Shown here: positions 25,970 to 35,320 of the stretch, one piece after another
Layout of the letters: every line of letters starts with the position of its first letter
How positions within the stretch are numbered: the stretch's first letter is position 1
Source of the DNA: a bacterium
GTDB lineage: Bacteria; Fidelibacterota; Marinisomatia; Marinisomatales; TCS55
Assembly (NCBI GenBank): GCA_004321715.1
Contig: SGYN01000010.1
Location: 1 to 49,922, forward strand
Direction: 5' to 3'
DNA: 49,922 bases
Program-made: the position numbers and the translations under genes
The notes under the pieces: model-generated
Seen by the model: the letters and a program-made list of their open reading frames with translations, nothing else
Database searches by the model: none
Told to the model about the DNA's origin: nothing

Positions 25970-27249
25970 GTTTCCAGCTCCTTAAACAACTGAGACATTT
26001 CTCGTTTATATATAGCTAGTCCTGCTAACATAGTACCAAATACAGTTGCTAAAACACCGGGGAAAAATCCTATATAAAACAGATCGGGAGTGACCTGTGC
26101 GTAGAAAATATTAGGCATTACTACGGAAGAGTTTGATAGTGCCTCTATTCCTTTGGTATAGTCTATCCCGTTTTCTTGTACGTAGTAGGTTATAGAAAGA
26201 CCAAGCCCGGTTCCAACTACTGTTCCAAATAAGCCAATGATTACTGCTTCTAAAATTAACGATCTATACACGTGCCCTTTCGGCTCTCCTATTGCTAAAC
26301 GAAGACCAACTTCACCATATCGACGTAATCCATTCATTAACCCCATATTCCAAAGAACTACCATAACAATAACTAAAAATACGGACCCCATAATAGCTAG
26401 CATTGCATTGCTCATATCAACCATTGTCCCCATTTGATTGCCATCGCGAAGCGCTAACATATAAGGACTAAATATATCCAAAGTATCGCTTTCAATATTA
26501 TTATAATTGGTTCGAAGCGTAACGGCAGCGGCATCATCGTAAAACAAATCATGCGTGAAACCAAAAATTGCTGATGCTGCGTTATCCATATCTAACGCCT
26601 CCCGCGCTCCAGAGATGTCTACCAACATCAACTGTCTATCTGTTTGCCCTTTTCTCAAATTAAAGGTTCCTACAATATTATAATTATAGGTGGTGAACGC
26701 ATTATCCATTGTGGATCCTATGAATGTAACTTGCTCACCAACATATACGTTTAACTTGTCCGCCAACTTTGAGCTAATAAGCACATCGTTTTTCTGAACT
26801 GGTAAAGTACCGTTAACAAGATTTCTTTCGAGCTCCCAAATTTCTACTTGGCGGGATTCATTTGTAAAGAAATCTATGCCCATACCAATCACAGGTCCTT
26901 GTGATTTAGTTTCCCCTTTTTCGTCTGGAACATCTAAAAGCCCTGCAAAGGTAATGCGAGGAGTCCAAAAAAAGTTTGGGTATTCTTTTTCTAGTTTATC
27001 TATTAACTCATCTGTTTCTAACAAAGCTAAGTCGTTGGGCATCAGCATGCTTTCTTCATTGTATGCCCGAGTGACTATTTTCTCATGACCTGATAAAATC
27101 ACCGCTGTATCCAGCAACAAATTATTCATCATACCTGTCATAAACCCGCTTGCAAATACTACAATTGCTACCGATATGGTAATAACCAGTACTGGGAAAA
27201 AACTTCTGGTTCGATCTCGAAGCAACCCTTTAGTCAAAAACTTAATCAT
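25966..27249 (-). CDS. ABC exporter permease, MacB/FtsX type (second subunit)
   Basis: A 427-residue inner-membrane permease with the MacB/LolC layout: one N-terminal helix (VLVITISVAIVVFASGF), a large periplasmic MacB_PCD domain of about 240 residues, and three C-terminal FtsX helices (roughly 280-420), including MGLMNGLRRYGEVGLRLAIG, the usual coupling-helix region. It overlaps both neighbours by 4 bases. With the other permease and the ATPase it should form a type VII ABC mechanotransmission machine acting on periplasmic or membrane-embedded cargo. Confidence 0.9.
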   Translation of the reverse strand: MIKFLTKGLLRDRTRSFFPVLVITISVAIVVFASGFMTGMMNNLLLDTAVILSGHEKIVTRAYNEESMLMPNDLALLETDELIDKLEKEYPNFFWTPRITFAGLLDVPDEKGETKSQGPVIGMGIDFFTNESRQVEIWELERNLVNGTLPVQKNDVLISSKLADKLNVYVGEQVTFIGSTMDNAFTTYNYNIVGTFNLRKGQTDRQLMLVDISGAREALDMDNAASAIFGFTHDLFYDDAAAVTLRTNYNNIESDTLDIFSPYMLALRDGNQMGTMVDMSNAMLAIMGSVFLVIVMVVLWNMGLMNGLRRYGEVGLRLAIGEPKGHVYRSLILEAVIIGLFGTVVGTGLGLSITYYVQENGIDYTKGIEALSNSSVVMPNIFYAQVTPDLFYIGFFPGVLATVFGTMLAGLAIYKREMSQLFKELET

Positions 27250-28421
27250 GCAATTGCTTTTCCTCGAAGGGCGTCCGTTGGTTTCATATGTGTAATTTTC
27301 CTCGATGGTATATAGCTAACAATTAATACAATAATAGACACTAGAGACATTGTTGACACAATAAGACCAATTGAATATATAGGTATCAGTCGCTTGGCAA
27401 TTATCAATCCCATTTCAGAATAATCAATGGGAAGAGGAATCCCTTCTACTCCAAAATACCATAGGATAGGACCAAATAAAATTATCATCATAATAGTTGC
27501 TAATACAGCATTGAGGCCTCCTTCCATCGTAAATAATCCCACAACTCTAGAACGAGTCATTCCTAAAGCCATGAGGGTACCAATTTCTTTCCCTCGTCTG
27601 AATATGGATAGAACTTGTGCATTAAATATCCCCATTGCTGCCAACGCCAACAAAATCATAAACATAATCTGCGCCCCTGGCTTATCTGCTTCTATAATAG
27701 CCTCCATATCCTGGACAAGGTAATTCACATCTCGATGTATCCACTGTTTGCTATTGATATCGTTTGTGATACCGGCTGCATAGGTTACATATGTTGCTTC
27801 TTCTTTCATTTCAAGCATTGACTGAGCAATATTAAGCGGAACCCATATGTGTCCCATATCTAATTTGAAGTTCTCTGTGTCCATTATATATATTATCGTT
27901 CCTTCATCCGCATCATAGGTTTTATCTGCATCCATCCAGCGAATTGTAAAGGAATCCCCAACTTTTAACTTGCTATCTCTTGCCATGCCCTTGCCAATTA
28001 ACACTGGTATTGTCCCATCATTAATTCCTAGCAATGCTTCTGTTGGCATATTAACAATATTCTGATCTGGGGGTATCCCTTTTAGTATGGCCGGCATAAT
28101 GCGCCCCCCTGGATAGATTGACACCTGACTTACTAATACAGGAAATGCTTTTTTCTCATCAACAAGCGCTTGTATATCCTGAGGTAAGTTAGAATGCGAA
28201 TCTTCATAGGACATTGGATCTAGTGGATCATACTCGGGGTGCCAGAATGCGCCACCAGCAATTTCCGTATCAATGGTTACATTCTTGGCATGCTGTAACA
28301 TGCCATCATACATCCCTAGCATAAATAAAATGATAAAAAATGAAAATGCCGTAACAAAAACATTCAGTAGAGTGCGCAACCTTGCGCCAAGCAAGTTTTT
28401 TAGGGCAATATTAAATAACAT
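27246..28421 (-). CDS. ABC exporter permease, MacB/FtsX type (first subunit)
   Basis: A 391-residue permease paralogous to the next one: N-terminal helix after MLFNIALKNLLGARLRTLLN, a periplasmic domain to about residue 240, and FtsX-type helices with AQVLSIFRRGKEIGTLMALG as the coupling segment. The C-terminal basic tail is SRKITHMKPTDALRG. Its ATG follows the ATPase stop without any gap, and its end overlaps the second permease by 4 bases. Two different permeases with a single ATPase parallel LolC-LolE-LolD more than homodimeric MacB. Confidence 0.9.
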   Translation of the reverse strand: MLFNIALKNLLGARLRTLLNVFVTAFSFFIILFMLGMYDGMLQHAKNVTIDTEIAGGAFWHPEYDPLDPMSYEDSHSNLPQDIQALVDEKKAFPVLVSQVSIYPGGRIMPAILKGIPPDQNIVNMPTEALLGINDGTIPVLIGKGMARDSKLKVGDSFTIRWMDADKTYDADEGTIIYIMDTENFKLDMGHIWVPLNIAQSMLEMKEEATYVTYAAGITNDINSKQWIHRDVNYLVQDMEAIIEADKPGAQIMFMILLALAAMGIFNAQVLSIFRRGKEIGTLMALGMTRSRVVGLFTMEGGLNAVLATIMMIILFGPILWYFGVEGIPLPIDYSEMGLIIAKRLIPIYSIGLIVSTMSLVSIIVLIVSYIPSRKITHMKPTDALRGKAIA

Positions 28422-29132
28422 TTACTTACGTGTGCTTTTCTTGTTTATCGATTCATCTTTTACAATTTTTCCATCTTCCAAATACACCATTCTTTTCAAA
28501 TAGCCCATAATTTTCTCATCATGTGTAGCAAATACAAATGAAGAGGTGAGATTGTTATTTAGCTCCACCAGGATATTCATAATATGGTGGGAGTTTTCCG
28601 CATCTAGGTTTGCAGTTGGTTCATCAGCAAGAATTAATGCTGGCTGGTGAACAATTGCTCTAGCAATTGCGGTTCGTTGGCATTCCCCTCCGCTTAATGT
28701 TGTGGGCTTAGCGTTCCGCCTGTGGCTTAAGCCAACCGATTCTATTGCTTCGCTTACTAATTTTTCGCGTTTTTCTGGTTCTATATTATTTAAAATTAAT
28801 GGCAATTCTACATTCTCAAAAACCGTATAAACTGGAAGTAAATTATAGCTTTGGAAAATGAAGCCCATGTTCTTACGCCTTAGACTGGCCCTCTCATTGT
28901 GCGAGGTGTTGTCCATGGCGCGTCCTAACACATGAACACTACCCTCTGTTGGTGAGTCCAACCCTCCAATCACATTTAATAATGTAGTTTTACCAGATCC
29001 GGATGGGCCAACCAACCCAACGAACTCGCCTTCATTTAGTACGAGGTTAACATCTTTTAGCGCTGTGAAAAAATCACCGCCTACCGGGAATTTCTTCAAC
29101 AAATTTGTTATTGATACTACTGTGTTATCCAT
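28422..29132 (-). CDS. ABC exporter ATPase, LolD/MacB type
   Basis: A 236-residue ATPase that powers the two permeases. All motifs are present: Walker A GPSGSGKTT, Q-loop FIFQSYNLLP, signature LSGGECQR, Walker B LILADEPTANLD, and H-loop FATHDE. The family-typical NLLPVYTVFENVELPL follows the Q-loop. I take ATG 29132; an in-frame GTG two codons upstream (29138) is possible. It lies 13 bases after the barrel gene and abuts the first permease gene. Confidence 0.93.
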   Translation of the reverse strand: MDNTVVSITNLLKKFPVGGDFFTALKDVNLVLNEGEFVGLVGPSGSGKTTLLNVIGGLDSPTEGSVHVLGRAMDNTSHNERASLRRKNMGFIFQSYNLLPVYTVFENVELPLILNNIEPEKREKLVSEAIESVGLSHRRNAKPTTLSGGECQRTAIARAIVHQPALILADEPTANLDAENSHHIMNILVELNNNLTSSFVFATHDEKIMGYLKRMVYLEDGKIVKDESINKKSTRK

Positions 29133-29145
29133 ACTCACTTTCTCT

Positions 29146-30300
29146 TTAATGATTATATATAAGCATTAGCTGAATCCCTTTTCCAAACCCTGAAGTTGTT
29201 TTGGGAAGAAATTCTTCCGCTATATCATACTCCCTTCGAGCAGGACTAGATGATAAAATCAAATTTATGCTAAAATGATCAAAAGTTATACCACTGCTTA
29301 GAAAATGGTACACATTATTGCTTTCCCAATCAACCTGGGTAATAAACATCAGCTGAACTAGCATGTTTACTGGTAGGCTTGCCATAAAAGCAGTATAGTT
29401 GTGTGTCTTGGCGTTATTTGTCACTGTAGATAGTTCTCTTATGTTCATACTCTCTACCATAACTAAAAGACCGGGGCCAATTGGGATGGTATAATCAGAA
29501 CCAACCGTAAATAATGTGAATTTATTTGGTTGTGTACTGTTTTTACTATTTGAAAATATACCTGCTGTTTCCAGCCATAACCCAATAAAACCATCATATC
29601 GATAATCAAATGCAATACGCTGGTGGGCGCTAGCTATATATACAGGAGATTGTCCTATGCTCTGGGGTAAGGCGCTTTGATCTCTATGATAAGTAAATCC
29701 AAATTCGCCTGCATTAATACTTAGCTCTGTTCGTCCACCAAAAGACAATGTGTCTTGTTCGTTCTTTATCGACCACAACCAAAGGCCAATAGAGTTGCTT
29801 GGAAACACCCGCAACCGAAGCGCTTCTACAGCATCTGTTTGTCCTGTTGGGTCCTTAATATCAATTGTGTCAAACCAAGACAATGACCGTAAAATCATTG
29901 CAGGCCCAAATGAAATTTTTTGAAGACCTAGGCGCGCCTCAAATAGATCGCTTGAATAACGAAACCATAAACGGTACGGAGCATCAAGACTTCCAATAGA
30001 ATAATCGCCGGCATACACTTTACCAAGTTTGTGAGCCCATTCTAAATCTAAGAGACTATTATTAGCTAAGTCTTTCGTATACGAAACCACCGGTATATAT
30101 CCCCATTTTTGTTCAAAATTAGATCTACCTATTGGGGGGTCGTCTCCTCGCAATAGGCTTCCCCACATTTGCCCTTTCAAGGCAACGCTTTGTGCTATAA
30201 TATTTACGCTTGTTATGCATAGCACAAAAACCAAGACTCTAGCAGAATAAAAAAACTTTAGCGATGCTTTTGTTTTATAAAAAAGAAACCTGATATTCAT
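29146..30300 (-). CDS. Outer-membrane beta-barrel protein, first gene of ABC/cytochrome operon
   Basis: A 384-residue protein with a basic N-terminus and a signal peptide ending near IIAQS. The remainder is alternating amphipathic strands rich in Tyr/Trp/Phe with short turns (RLWFRYSSDLFEARLGLQKISFGP, FGFTYHRDQSALPQ), typical of a porin-like barrel of about 16 strands. I do not recognise a family. Because it heads the operon with an ABC exporter and a LolA-like protein, it may be the outer-membrane end of a trans-envelope route, which is an inference. Its promoter region overlaps that of the divergent lipoprotein gene. Confidence 0.72.
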   Translation of the reverse strand: MNIRFLFYKTKASLKFFYSARVLVFVLCITSVNIIAQSVALKGQMWGSLLRGDDPPIGRSNFEQKWGYIPVVSYTKDLANNSLLDLEWAHKLGKVYAGDYSIGSLDAPYRLWFRYSSDLFEARLGLQKISFGPAMILRSLSWFDTIDIKDPTGQTDAVEALRLRVFPSNSIGLWLWSIKNEQDTLSFGGRTELSINAGEFGFTYHRDQSALPQSIGQSPVYIASAHQRIAFDYRYDGFIGLWLETAGIFSNSKNSTQPNKFTLFTVGSDYTIPIGPGLLVMVESMNIRELSTVTNNAKTHNYTAFMASLPVNMLVQLMFITQVDWESNNVYHFLSSGITFDHFSINLILSSSPARREYDIAEEFLPKTTSGFGKGIQLMLIYNH

Positions 30301-30331
30301 AACAATTTCTTAGTAAATATACGGAAAAAAC

Positions 30332-30354
30332 ATTATAAATTATTCTTGATTAAT
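30332..30354 (-). promoter_or_regulatory. Putative promoter for the barrel/ABC/cytochrome operon
   Basis: On the minus strand TATAAT (30337-30332) lies 16 bases after TTAGCA, which falls at the start of the divergent lipoprotein gene (up to about 30359). The -10 is consensus; the -35 is weak. A plus-strand TATAAA at 30334-30339 could serve the divergent gene, so the two promoters would overlap in the 52-base gap. Moderate support only. Confidence 0.4.
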
Positions 30355-30769
30355 GCTAATGACGGTTCGATACATAATATTTTTATTTCCCTTGCTAATA
30401 TTTTTTAGCTGTGAGGATGAAGTTTCTTCATCATCAAGAAGCTATGTGCCTATTGAAGCACAATTATGGGGCTTAGAATTTCAAGGGTATGATGGATATA
30501 TAGTAGCTGATTGGGAAATCAAAAACACTTCGGACGTAAATATATCAGGATGGGAAGTACATACAGTGATTACGATGATAAATGATCAAATAGAAAAGGG
30601 GCTATTTTTTCGACATGATATAGATATCGCTCCCGGAGATAGCGTTCGCATCAATGGAAATGTTTTTTTTCACCGGGACGCAGTTAGTATTTACCCTGTA
30701 ACGCTAACAACAGATGATGGTGCGATGAAGCACTGGGAAATAACTTCTATAAGAGGGTTAAAAGAATAA
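30353..30769 (+). CDS. Small lipoprotein, FxLYD/DUF-like beta domain
   Basis: A 138-residue lipoprotein: signal MTVRYIIFLFPLLIFFSC with the lipidated Cys near residue 20, a Ser-rich linker, then a compact beta domain. ADWEIKNTSDVNISGWEVHTVI and DIDIAPGDSVRINGNVFF resemble the Ig-like FxLYD-type folds that recur in envelope lipoproteins. No function can be given. Two in-frame ATGs (30353, 30359) are possible starts. It is the only plus-strand gene between 10.5 kb and the right edge, and it ends 1 base before the end of the convergent beta-helix gene. Confidence 0.62.
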   Translation: MLMTVRYIIFLFPLLIFFSCEDEVSSSSRSYVPIEAQLWGLEFQGYDGYIVADWEIKNTSDVNISGWEVHTVITMINDQIEKGLFFRHDIDIAPGDSVRINGNVFFHRDAVSIYPVTLTTDDGAMKHWEITSIRGLKE

Positions 30770-30770
30770 A

Positions 30771-32270
30771 TTAATCCCAGGCGTTTCCATAGGCGCCCCC
30801 ATAAGCCCCCATATCATTCCTAGAACCATTACTATCTTTAAATTGATTTCCTGGATGTCCTGCATTTATTGCTGGAGAACCAGCTTCAAGCTTAAAGTTA
30901 GAGTTTTCAGGGTCAATAAATAAAGGGTTCCCCACAAGATTCCCTGTTGCCGGACTATTGGTGACCTCGCGTATTAATGAATAGGTACTGTTCATAGCGT
31001 AAAACTTGATATTTACAGGATCAATAAGATCTCCTCTAGAAATAATACAATTGATAATATTGATTTCTCCAGCCGCTGACACCGAATATTCTTTACTATA
31101 TTGATTATGTGAGCCATTCCTATATAATGTACAGTTTTCCAAATTAAGTGAGTTCCCAGATCCAACAGATATCCCTCCTCCTCCTAATTTTGCATAATTA
31201 TAGTTCATAATACAGTTTGTGATAGTTGCTAATCCGTCAACGTATATTCCACCTCCAGCGTTTTCAGTTCTGTTTCTTGTTAATCGACAGTTTTGTATTG
31301 TGACGCCGAAAGAATGATCCGAAACAAAAATTCCCCCACCGGAATATTCTTGTTCTCCGGAAGGAGCAACGTCATTAATATTTTTGAAAAGAATACAATT
31401 TCTAATCACACCAAATTTATCTAATGCGACGGCACCTCCACCTCTTCTTGCTCGGTTGTATAAAATTTTACAATTCTCTACTAGAGCAGTATCTGTAATA
31501 AAAACTCCCCCTCCATGCCCGGATGGGTAGATTTGCATATTAGCATCAGGGTCTTCAAGTGCTATATTACTTTTAATAAAACAATTTGATATTACTACAC
31601 TGCCTCCAGCCCATATGCCCCCGCCAGCAAGTCCTTTTCCATTTTGAATTCCTAGGTTTTGTAATCTTCCTCTATTCATTGTAACAACGGATTCTCTGAT
31701 ATTAATACCACTTAAAATTGTAATAATTGGTCCATGTGTTGATGTAATCACTACATTTTTATCTATCAAGTTATGGTTACCTAGATATACGCCTGGGCGA
31801 AATACAATGCTATCTCCATGATCGATAAACTTGGTATAGTAGCTGGTTTCTAAATCGCTATAATGATCAGGAATATATAAAGATGATACGTTCGGCACAG
31901 AAAATTGTTCGGATAGTTCATATCGATATTGATCACGCTGGTCTATTATTCTAACTCTATATTGAAACGTTCCATCATCATCAAGTGTGTCAATATATGA
32001 AGTTTCTAATGAGTCTATAATACGCGCTAAATCATTCCATATATAATCATCTCCTATAATTTTGGCTTTTTCAATTCGAAATTCCTTAAAGTTTTCAACT
32101 GTTATATTGGACCAGGAAACTTCTACTGCTGTTTTATGATAAATGGGACTTTGATCATAATTATGGGAAACAACAAACAAGGTTTCTTCATTGGAAGGTT
32201 TTGTTGAAAAAGGCGTATCACAGGATAAAAAAATGATAGATACAATTAACGATAAGATAAATCGGCTCAT
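30771..32270 (-). CDS. Parallel beta-helix lipoprotein (right-handed, choice-of-anchor Q-like end)
   Basis: A 499-residue lipoprotein (signal ending IIFLSC, Cys17). Residues ~40-125 form an Fn3-like domain (VEVSWSNITVENFKEFRIEKA). Residues ~165-440 contain right-handed beta-helix coils with recurrent GGG(I/V)xVxxxxxxxNC pattern, such as SGGGIFVSDHSFGVTIQNC and NAGGGIYVDGLATITNC. The end (SPAINAGHPGNQFKDSNGSRNDMGAYGG) matches the choice-of-anchor-Q type terminus. Beta helices of this type often bind or cleave polysaccharides, but no catalytic residues can be assigned. Its ATG overlaps the TonB receptor stop by 1 base (TAATG), so the two are coupled and probably form a receptor/surface-lipoprotein pair. 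Confidence 0.82.
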   Translation of the reverse strand: MSRFILSLIVSIIFLSCDTPFSTKPSNEETLFVVSHNYDQSPIYHKTAVEVSWSNITVENFKEFRIEKAKIIGDDYIWNDLARIIDSLETSYIDTLDDDGTFQYRVRIIDQRDQYRYELSEQFSVPNVSSLYIPDHYSDLETSYYTKFIDHGDSIVFRPGVYLGNHNLIDKNVVITSTHGPIITILSGINIRESVVTMNRGRLQNLGIQNGKGLAGGGIWAGGSVVISNCFIKSNIALEDPDANMQIYPSGHGGGVFITDTALVENCKILYNRARRGGGAVALDKFGVIRNCILFKNINDVAPSGEQEYSGGGIFVSDHSFGVTIQNCRLTRNRTENAGGGIYVDGLATITNCIMNYNYAKLGGGGISVGSGNSLNLENCTLYRNGSHNQYSKEYSVSAAGEINIINCIISRGDLIDPVNIKFYAMNSTYSLIREVTNSPATGNLVGNPLFIDPENSNFKLEAGSPAINAGHPGNQFKDSNGSRNDMGAYGGAYGNAWD

Positions 32271-34480
32271 TATATCTCAACTCTTAGATTAATAATTTCT
32301 CTGTATTTTTCAAAATAATTGAACCCTTTACGTAGGCTCTCTTCTAGGGTCCAATCCAATTCATCTTTCGAAAGTAAATTTCTCCATGTGTATGATAATG
32401 ACCAATTGAGACCAAGGATTTGTTTACGCATTGTAATGTTCAAATTTGCATTTTCTCGAGGTTTTCTTATGCCTTCACCTATCCCCGGAATTATATAATA
32501 TTGTTCACCTTCATCAACATGATCCAAGCTAATGACCAGCCAGTCCAAGTTTATCTCACTTGTCAATACAATACGATGTTCTGGCTTATTGGGGAATGCT
32601 ATAGGTGAGCTAATATCTAAAAAGGTTGCGCTAGTTGAAAACAGGAATTTATCCTCAAGCATACGCACTCCAGCCATTAGCTCCAGCCCTCTAATTTCTG
32701 CTATTGGTTCATTAAATGGAATCGATGGTGTGCCTTCAAGGGCTCTATATGCAAGCTTACTTGTATAGCCATTCATAAACATGTCTATACCAAACGACAC
32801 TTCATCAATCGGCAATTCTGTTTCTGGGTTTGATATTCGTAGTTGCATATTTAATTCTGTAGTATTCAAATATTCTCTTGTTAATAGGCTATCAATTAAA
32901 CTATCTGATTCTGTGTTGGTGAATCGAAATAAATCAGCAAGCGTAGGAAGTCGCTGATTATTCCCTTGGTTTGCAAATATAGAATACCACGATTTTTGAC
33001 CTCGTCCTTCAATATGTATACCAAGGCGTTTACTTGAAACATGTGCTAATTCACGGGACTCTGGAATATCATAGATAACGTTTTGATCTTCTGTTGCTAA
33101 AATTGGAAACTCATAATATTCATTTTGCAATGTTTCTACTTGATCCATTCGGTAAGAAAACTCCCAATTGATAAAGTCAATTTTTGGATGATCTGCATCT
33201 GCGGACCAACGCGTAACAAAGGCTAATGCATCTGTATTGCGTTTCATATCTGCAATATGATTGACTGTCGGATCTTCATTAATATTAAAATATGATTTAT
33301 CTCCATCAAACGTTTGATACTCTGCTTCATATTGTATGGTCCCCTCAAAATCACGCCATTCCATTAATTTGGATACATGAATATTTTGAGAGTGGTCACT
33401 TAAATATTCATTTAAACTTGAAAAAAAGTTTTGATTTAGGCTCCAATCTTTCAGCCCCGCCAGTAGCTTCCAACCGCTTGTTCCAAAAATGCTTCCTCGA
33501 TAGTTCATACTCAAAATGGACAAACTATCTCCGCTGTCAACACTCCCTGATGGAAATTGAAGATTTTTATTTAACTGAAACCATCGCAAATCCAGCCTCC
33601 CGGCAGAAAAATCTATCCCTCCAAAGGCATTTGCAAATAACGATGTTGTGATCGTCCGACCACCAAAAGCTCTGGCTTTTGCCGTATATCTACCGCCTAG
33701 ACCTGCAGGACCAAATACCGTTGTTGCGCCCATGGAGAGATCCATATCGTCATTATATGTTTGACCCACGCCCGTATTTAAATACACAGAGTTTTTTTCT
33801 GCTGTTTTGCTTTCCATATTCACAACGCCGCCAATTGCTCCGCTTCCAAACAAGGAGGAGTTTCCTCCTTTTATTACTTGAATTTGTTCTAAAGAATTAA
33901 GGTCAATTGTAGAAAGATCCGCCACTCCCGTGTTTGCATCGTTCAGTCGTACCCCATCTAGAAATACCGCAACATCTGTTGCGTTACTTCCTCTAATGCT
34001 AATCGTTTGTTTCCCGCTTGTTGAGTAATCCATTTTTACGCTACTCACTCGCCGTAGAGCGCTTCCAATATCTCTTGCACCTTGAATTTCAATTTCTGCA
34101 ATGTCTAGCATATCTACGGCTGATGCTACATCCATTTCGGTTTTTGACTTCACACCAACTACTTCAATTTCCTGCCCTTTAATAACAGCCGGTGTCAATA
34201 ATAATACTCCAGCATAGCTTGAATCAATGCTTGCTTCTCTCGTCTCATATCCAATATGTGACAGCCTTAAATTTGGCTGTTTGTCATCCGGAACTACAAG
34301 CTCGAACAATCCATTGATATCTGTAACCGTTCCTATTTCACTACCAACAAGAGAAATATTTACTCCAATAATTGGTTCTTTGGTTTGTTCATCTTGAACC
34401 ACGCCTCCGATCTTCTCCAGCGCAGAAAGAGGATGGGAAAAAAATAGAATTATGATAAAGATATTGTTTTTGGCGGGCAT
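32270..34480 (-). CDS. TonB-dependent receptor (BtuB/siderophore-like size)
   Basis: A 736-residue TonB-dependent outer-membrane receptor with signal peptide, a CarboxypepD_reg-like domain (about 22-100; GGVVQDEQTKEPIIGVNISLVG), and a plug (about 105-235; IEVVGVKSKTEMDVASAV, DIGSALRRVSSVKM, ISIRGSNATDVAVFLDGVRLND, VIKGGNSSLFGSGAIGGVVN). The barrel has the usual NLNITMRK strands near the end and finishes INLRVEI. Its length is nearer to vitamin or siderophore receptors than to SusC. It lies in the long minus-strand run downstream of the pseudopilus genes and is coupled to the beta-helix lipoprotein. Its ligand is unknown. Confidence 0.9.
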   Translation of the reverse strand: MPAKNNIFIIILFFSHPLSALEKIGGVVQDEQTKEPIIGVNISLVGSEIGTVTDINGLFELVVPDDKQPNLRLSHIGYETREASIDSSYAGVLLLTPAVIKGQEIEVVGVKSKTEMDVASAVDMLDIAEIEIQGARDIGSALRRVSSVKMDYSTSGKQTISIRGSNATDVAVFLDGVRLNDANTGVADLSTIDLNSLEQIQVIKGGNSSLFGSGAIGGVVNMESKTAEKNSVYLNTGVGQTYNDDMDLSMGATTVFGPAGLGGRYTAKARAFGGRTITTSLFANAFGGIDFSAGRLDLRWFQLNKNLQFPSGSVDSGDSLSILSMNYRGSIFGTSGWKLLAGLKDWSLNQNFFSSLNEYLSDHSQNIHVSKLMEWRDFEGTIQYEAEYQTFDGDKSYFNINEDPTVNHIADMKRNTDALAFVTRWSADADHPKIDFINWEFSYRMDQVETLQNEYYEFPILATEDQNVIYDIPESRELAHVSSKRLGIHIEGRGQKSWYSIFANQGNNQRLPTLADLFRFTNTESDSLIDSLLTREYLNTTELNMQLRISNPETELPIDEVSFGIDMFMNGYTSKLAYRALEGTPSIPFNEPIAEIRGLELMAGVRMLEDKFLFSTSATFLDISSPIAFPNKPEHRIVLTSEINLDWLVISLDHVDEGEQYYIIPGIGEGIRKPRENANLNITMRKQILGLNWSLSYTWRNLLSKDELDWTLEESLRKGFNYFEKYREIINLRVEI

Positions 34481-34534
34481 CTTCTGAAGTTATCGTTTGT
34501 TATTATGTTATACGAATGATTTGTTAGTTAAAAA

Positions 34535-35320
34535 TCACCAAGAAATTTGAATATCTATCAAGGGCAATCCCGCAGGAAAAGTTGGTAGCTTAGGGGGAAC
34601 AATCTGCCAGTGATCACCAAAAGGATATTCACCATATGTGATCTTGTAACCAAACATGAATCTTAAGCGACTGCTCTTTGTCCATATAAACATTATTTTC
34701 GATTCATAAAATAAGGCATATGAACCCCCCGGATACAAAAATAAATCCCCATCAATAAAACCAGACCACCTCCCTACTAGTGATCTAGAATAATCTGCTC
34801 CAAATCGCAATCCCCAGCCGTTATAATAAACCGCTAGTCGTGGATAGACTAGTGGAATATCAATAGTAGATAAAGGGCTTAGATCTTTGCCGCCTAATCC
34901 TAATAATAGCCCTGCTTTTGCAGTAAATAACCCTGAGCCAAATGGTTTAGTAACTAATATTTCATTGTTCAAACCAATCAGATGCGGAAAGTCAAATGCG
35001 TCAGAAACAATTTTAAATTTTCCTGAACCTGTTATGGACCGCAACAGGGGCGTTGGGTAATTTGCGCTGTGCCTACTGGCTATCTTCCATCCATTTATTT
35101 CTTTCCAAGATTGTTTAATCATAAAATTTGGAATCATTATAGCAAAAAAGGGGTGTATAGAAATATCTTTATCATCGCTAATTCCATATCTTAGAGGTTG
35201 GAATAGTCCACTTTCCCACTGTCCTTCGTTTAATGAATGTGCGGTTCCTAATGACCAATTGTTACTTTGAGCGTGAACACAATAACTTAAAAAAATAAAT
35301 GTTAATAAAAACTGTTTCAT
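34535..35320 (-). CDS. Exported outer-membrane-like protein, unknown function
   Basis: A 261-residue protein with a signal peptide (MKQFLLTFIFLSYCVHAQS) and strand-rich sequence with many aromatic residues (GLRFGADYSRSLVGRWSGFIDGD, RLRFMFGYKITYGEYPFG) suggesting a 10-12-stranded outer-membrane barrel. I do not recognise the family. The start is ATG 35320, which overlaps the nuclease-like gene's stop as ATGA; an in-frame upstream codon adds only four residues and is less likely. It may be an accessory of the downstream TonB receptor, judged by position. Confidence 0.62.
   Translation of the reverse strand: MKQFLLTFIFLSYCVHAQSNNWSLGTAHSLNEGQWESGLFQPLRYGISDDKDISIHPFFAIMIPNFMIKQSWKEINGWKIASRHSANYPTPLLRSITGSGKFKIVSDAFDFPHLIGLNNEILVTKPFGSGLFTAKAGLLLGLGGKDLSPLSTIDIPLVYPRLAVYYNGWGLRFGADYSRSLVGRWSGFIDGDLFLYPGGSYALFYESKIMFIWTKSSRLRFMFGYKITYGEYPFGDHWQIVPPKLPTFPAGLPLIDIQISW

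Noticed and set aside
30890-31700. Repeated GGG-type coils as a DNA repeat or CRISPR-like array
   Set aside because: The periodicity is at protein level, from beta-helix coils in the coding frame; the DNA units vary in length and sequence.
33292-33651. A 119-codon plus-strand open frame inside the second TonB receptor
   Set aside because: No domain pattern, antisense to a continuous receptor plug and barrel.
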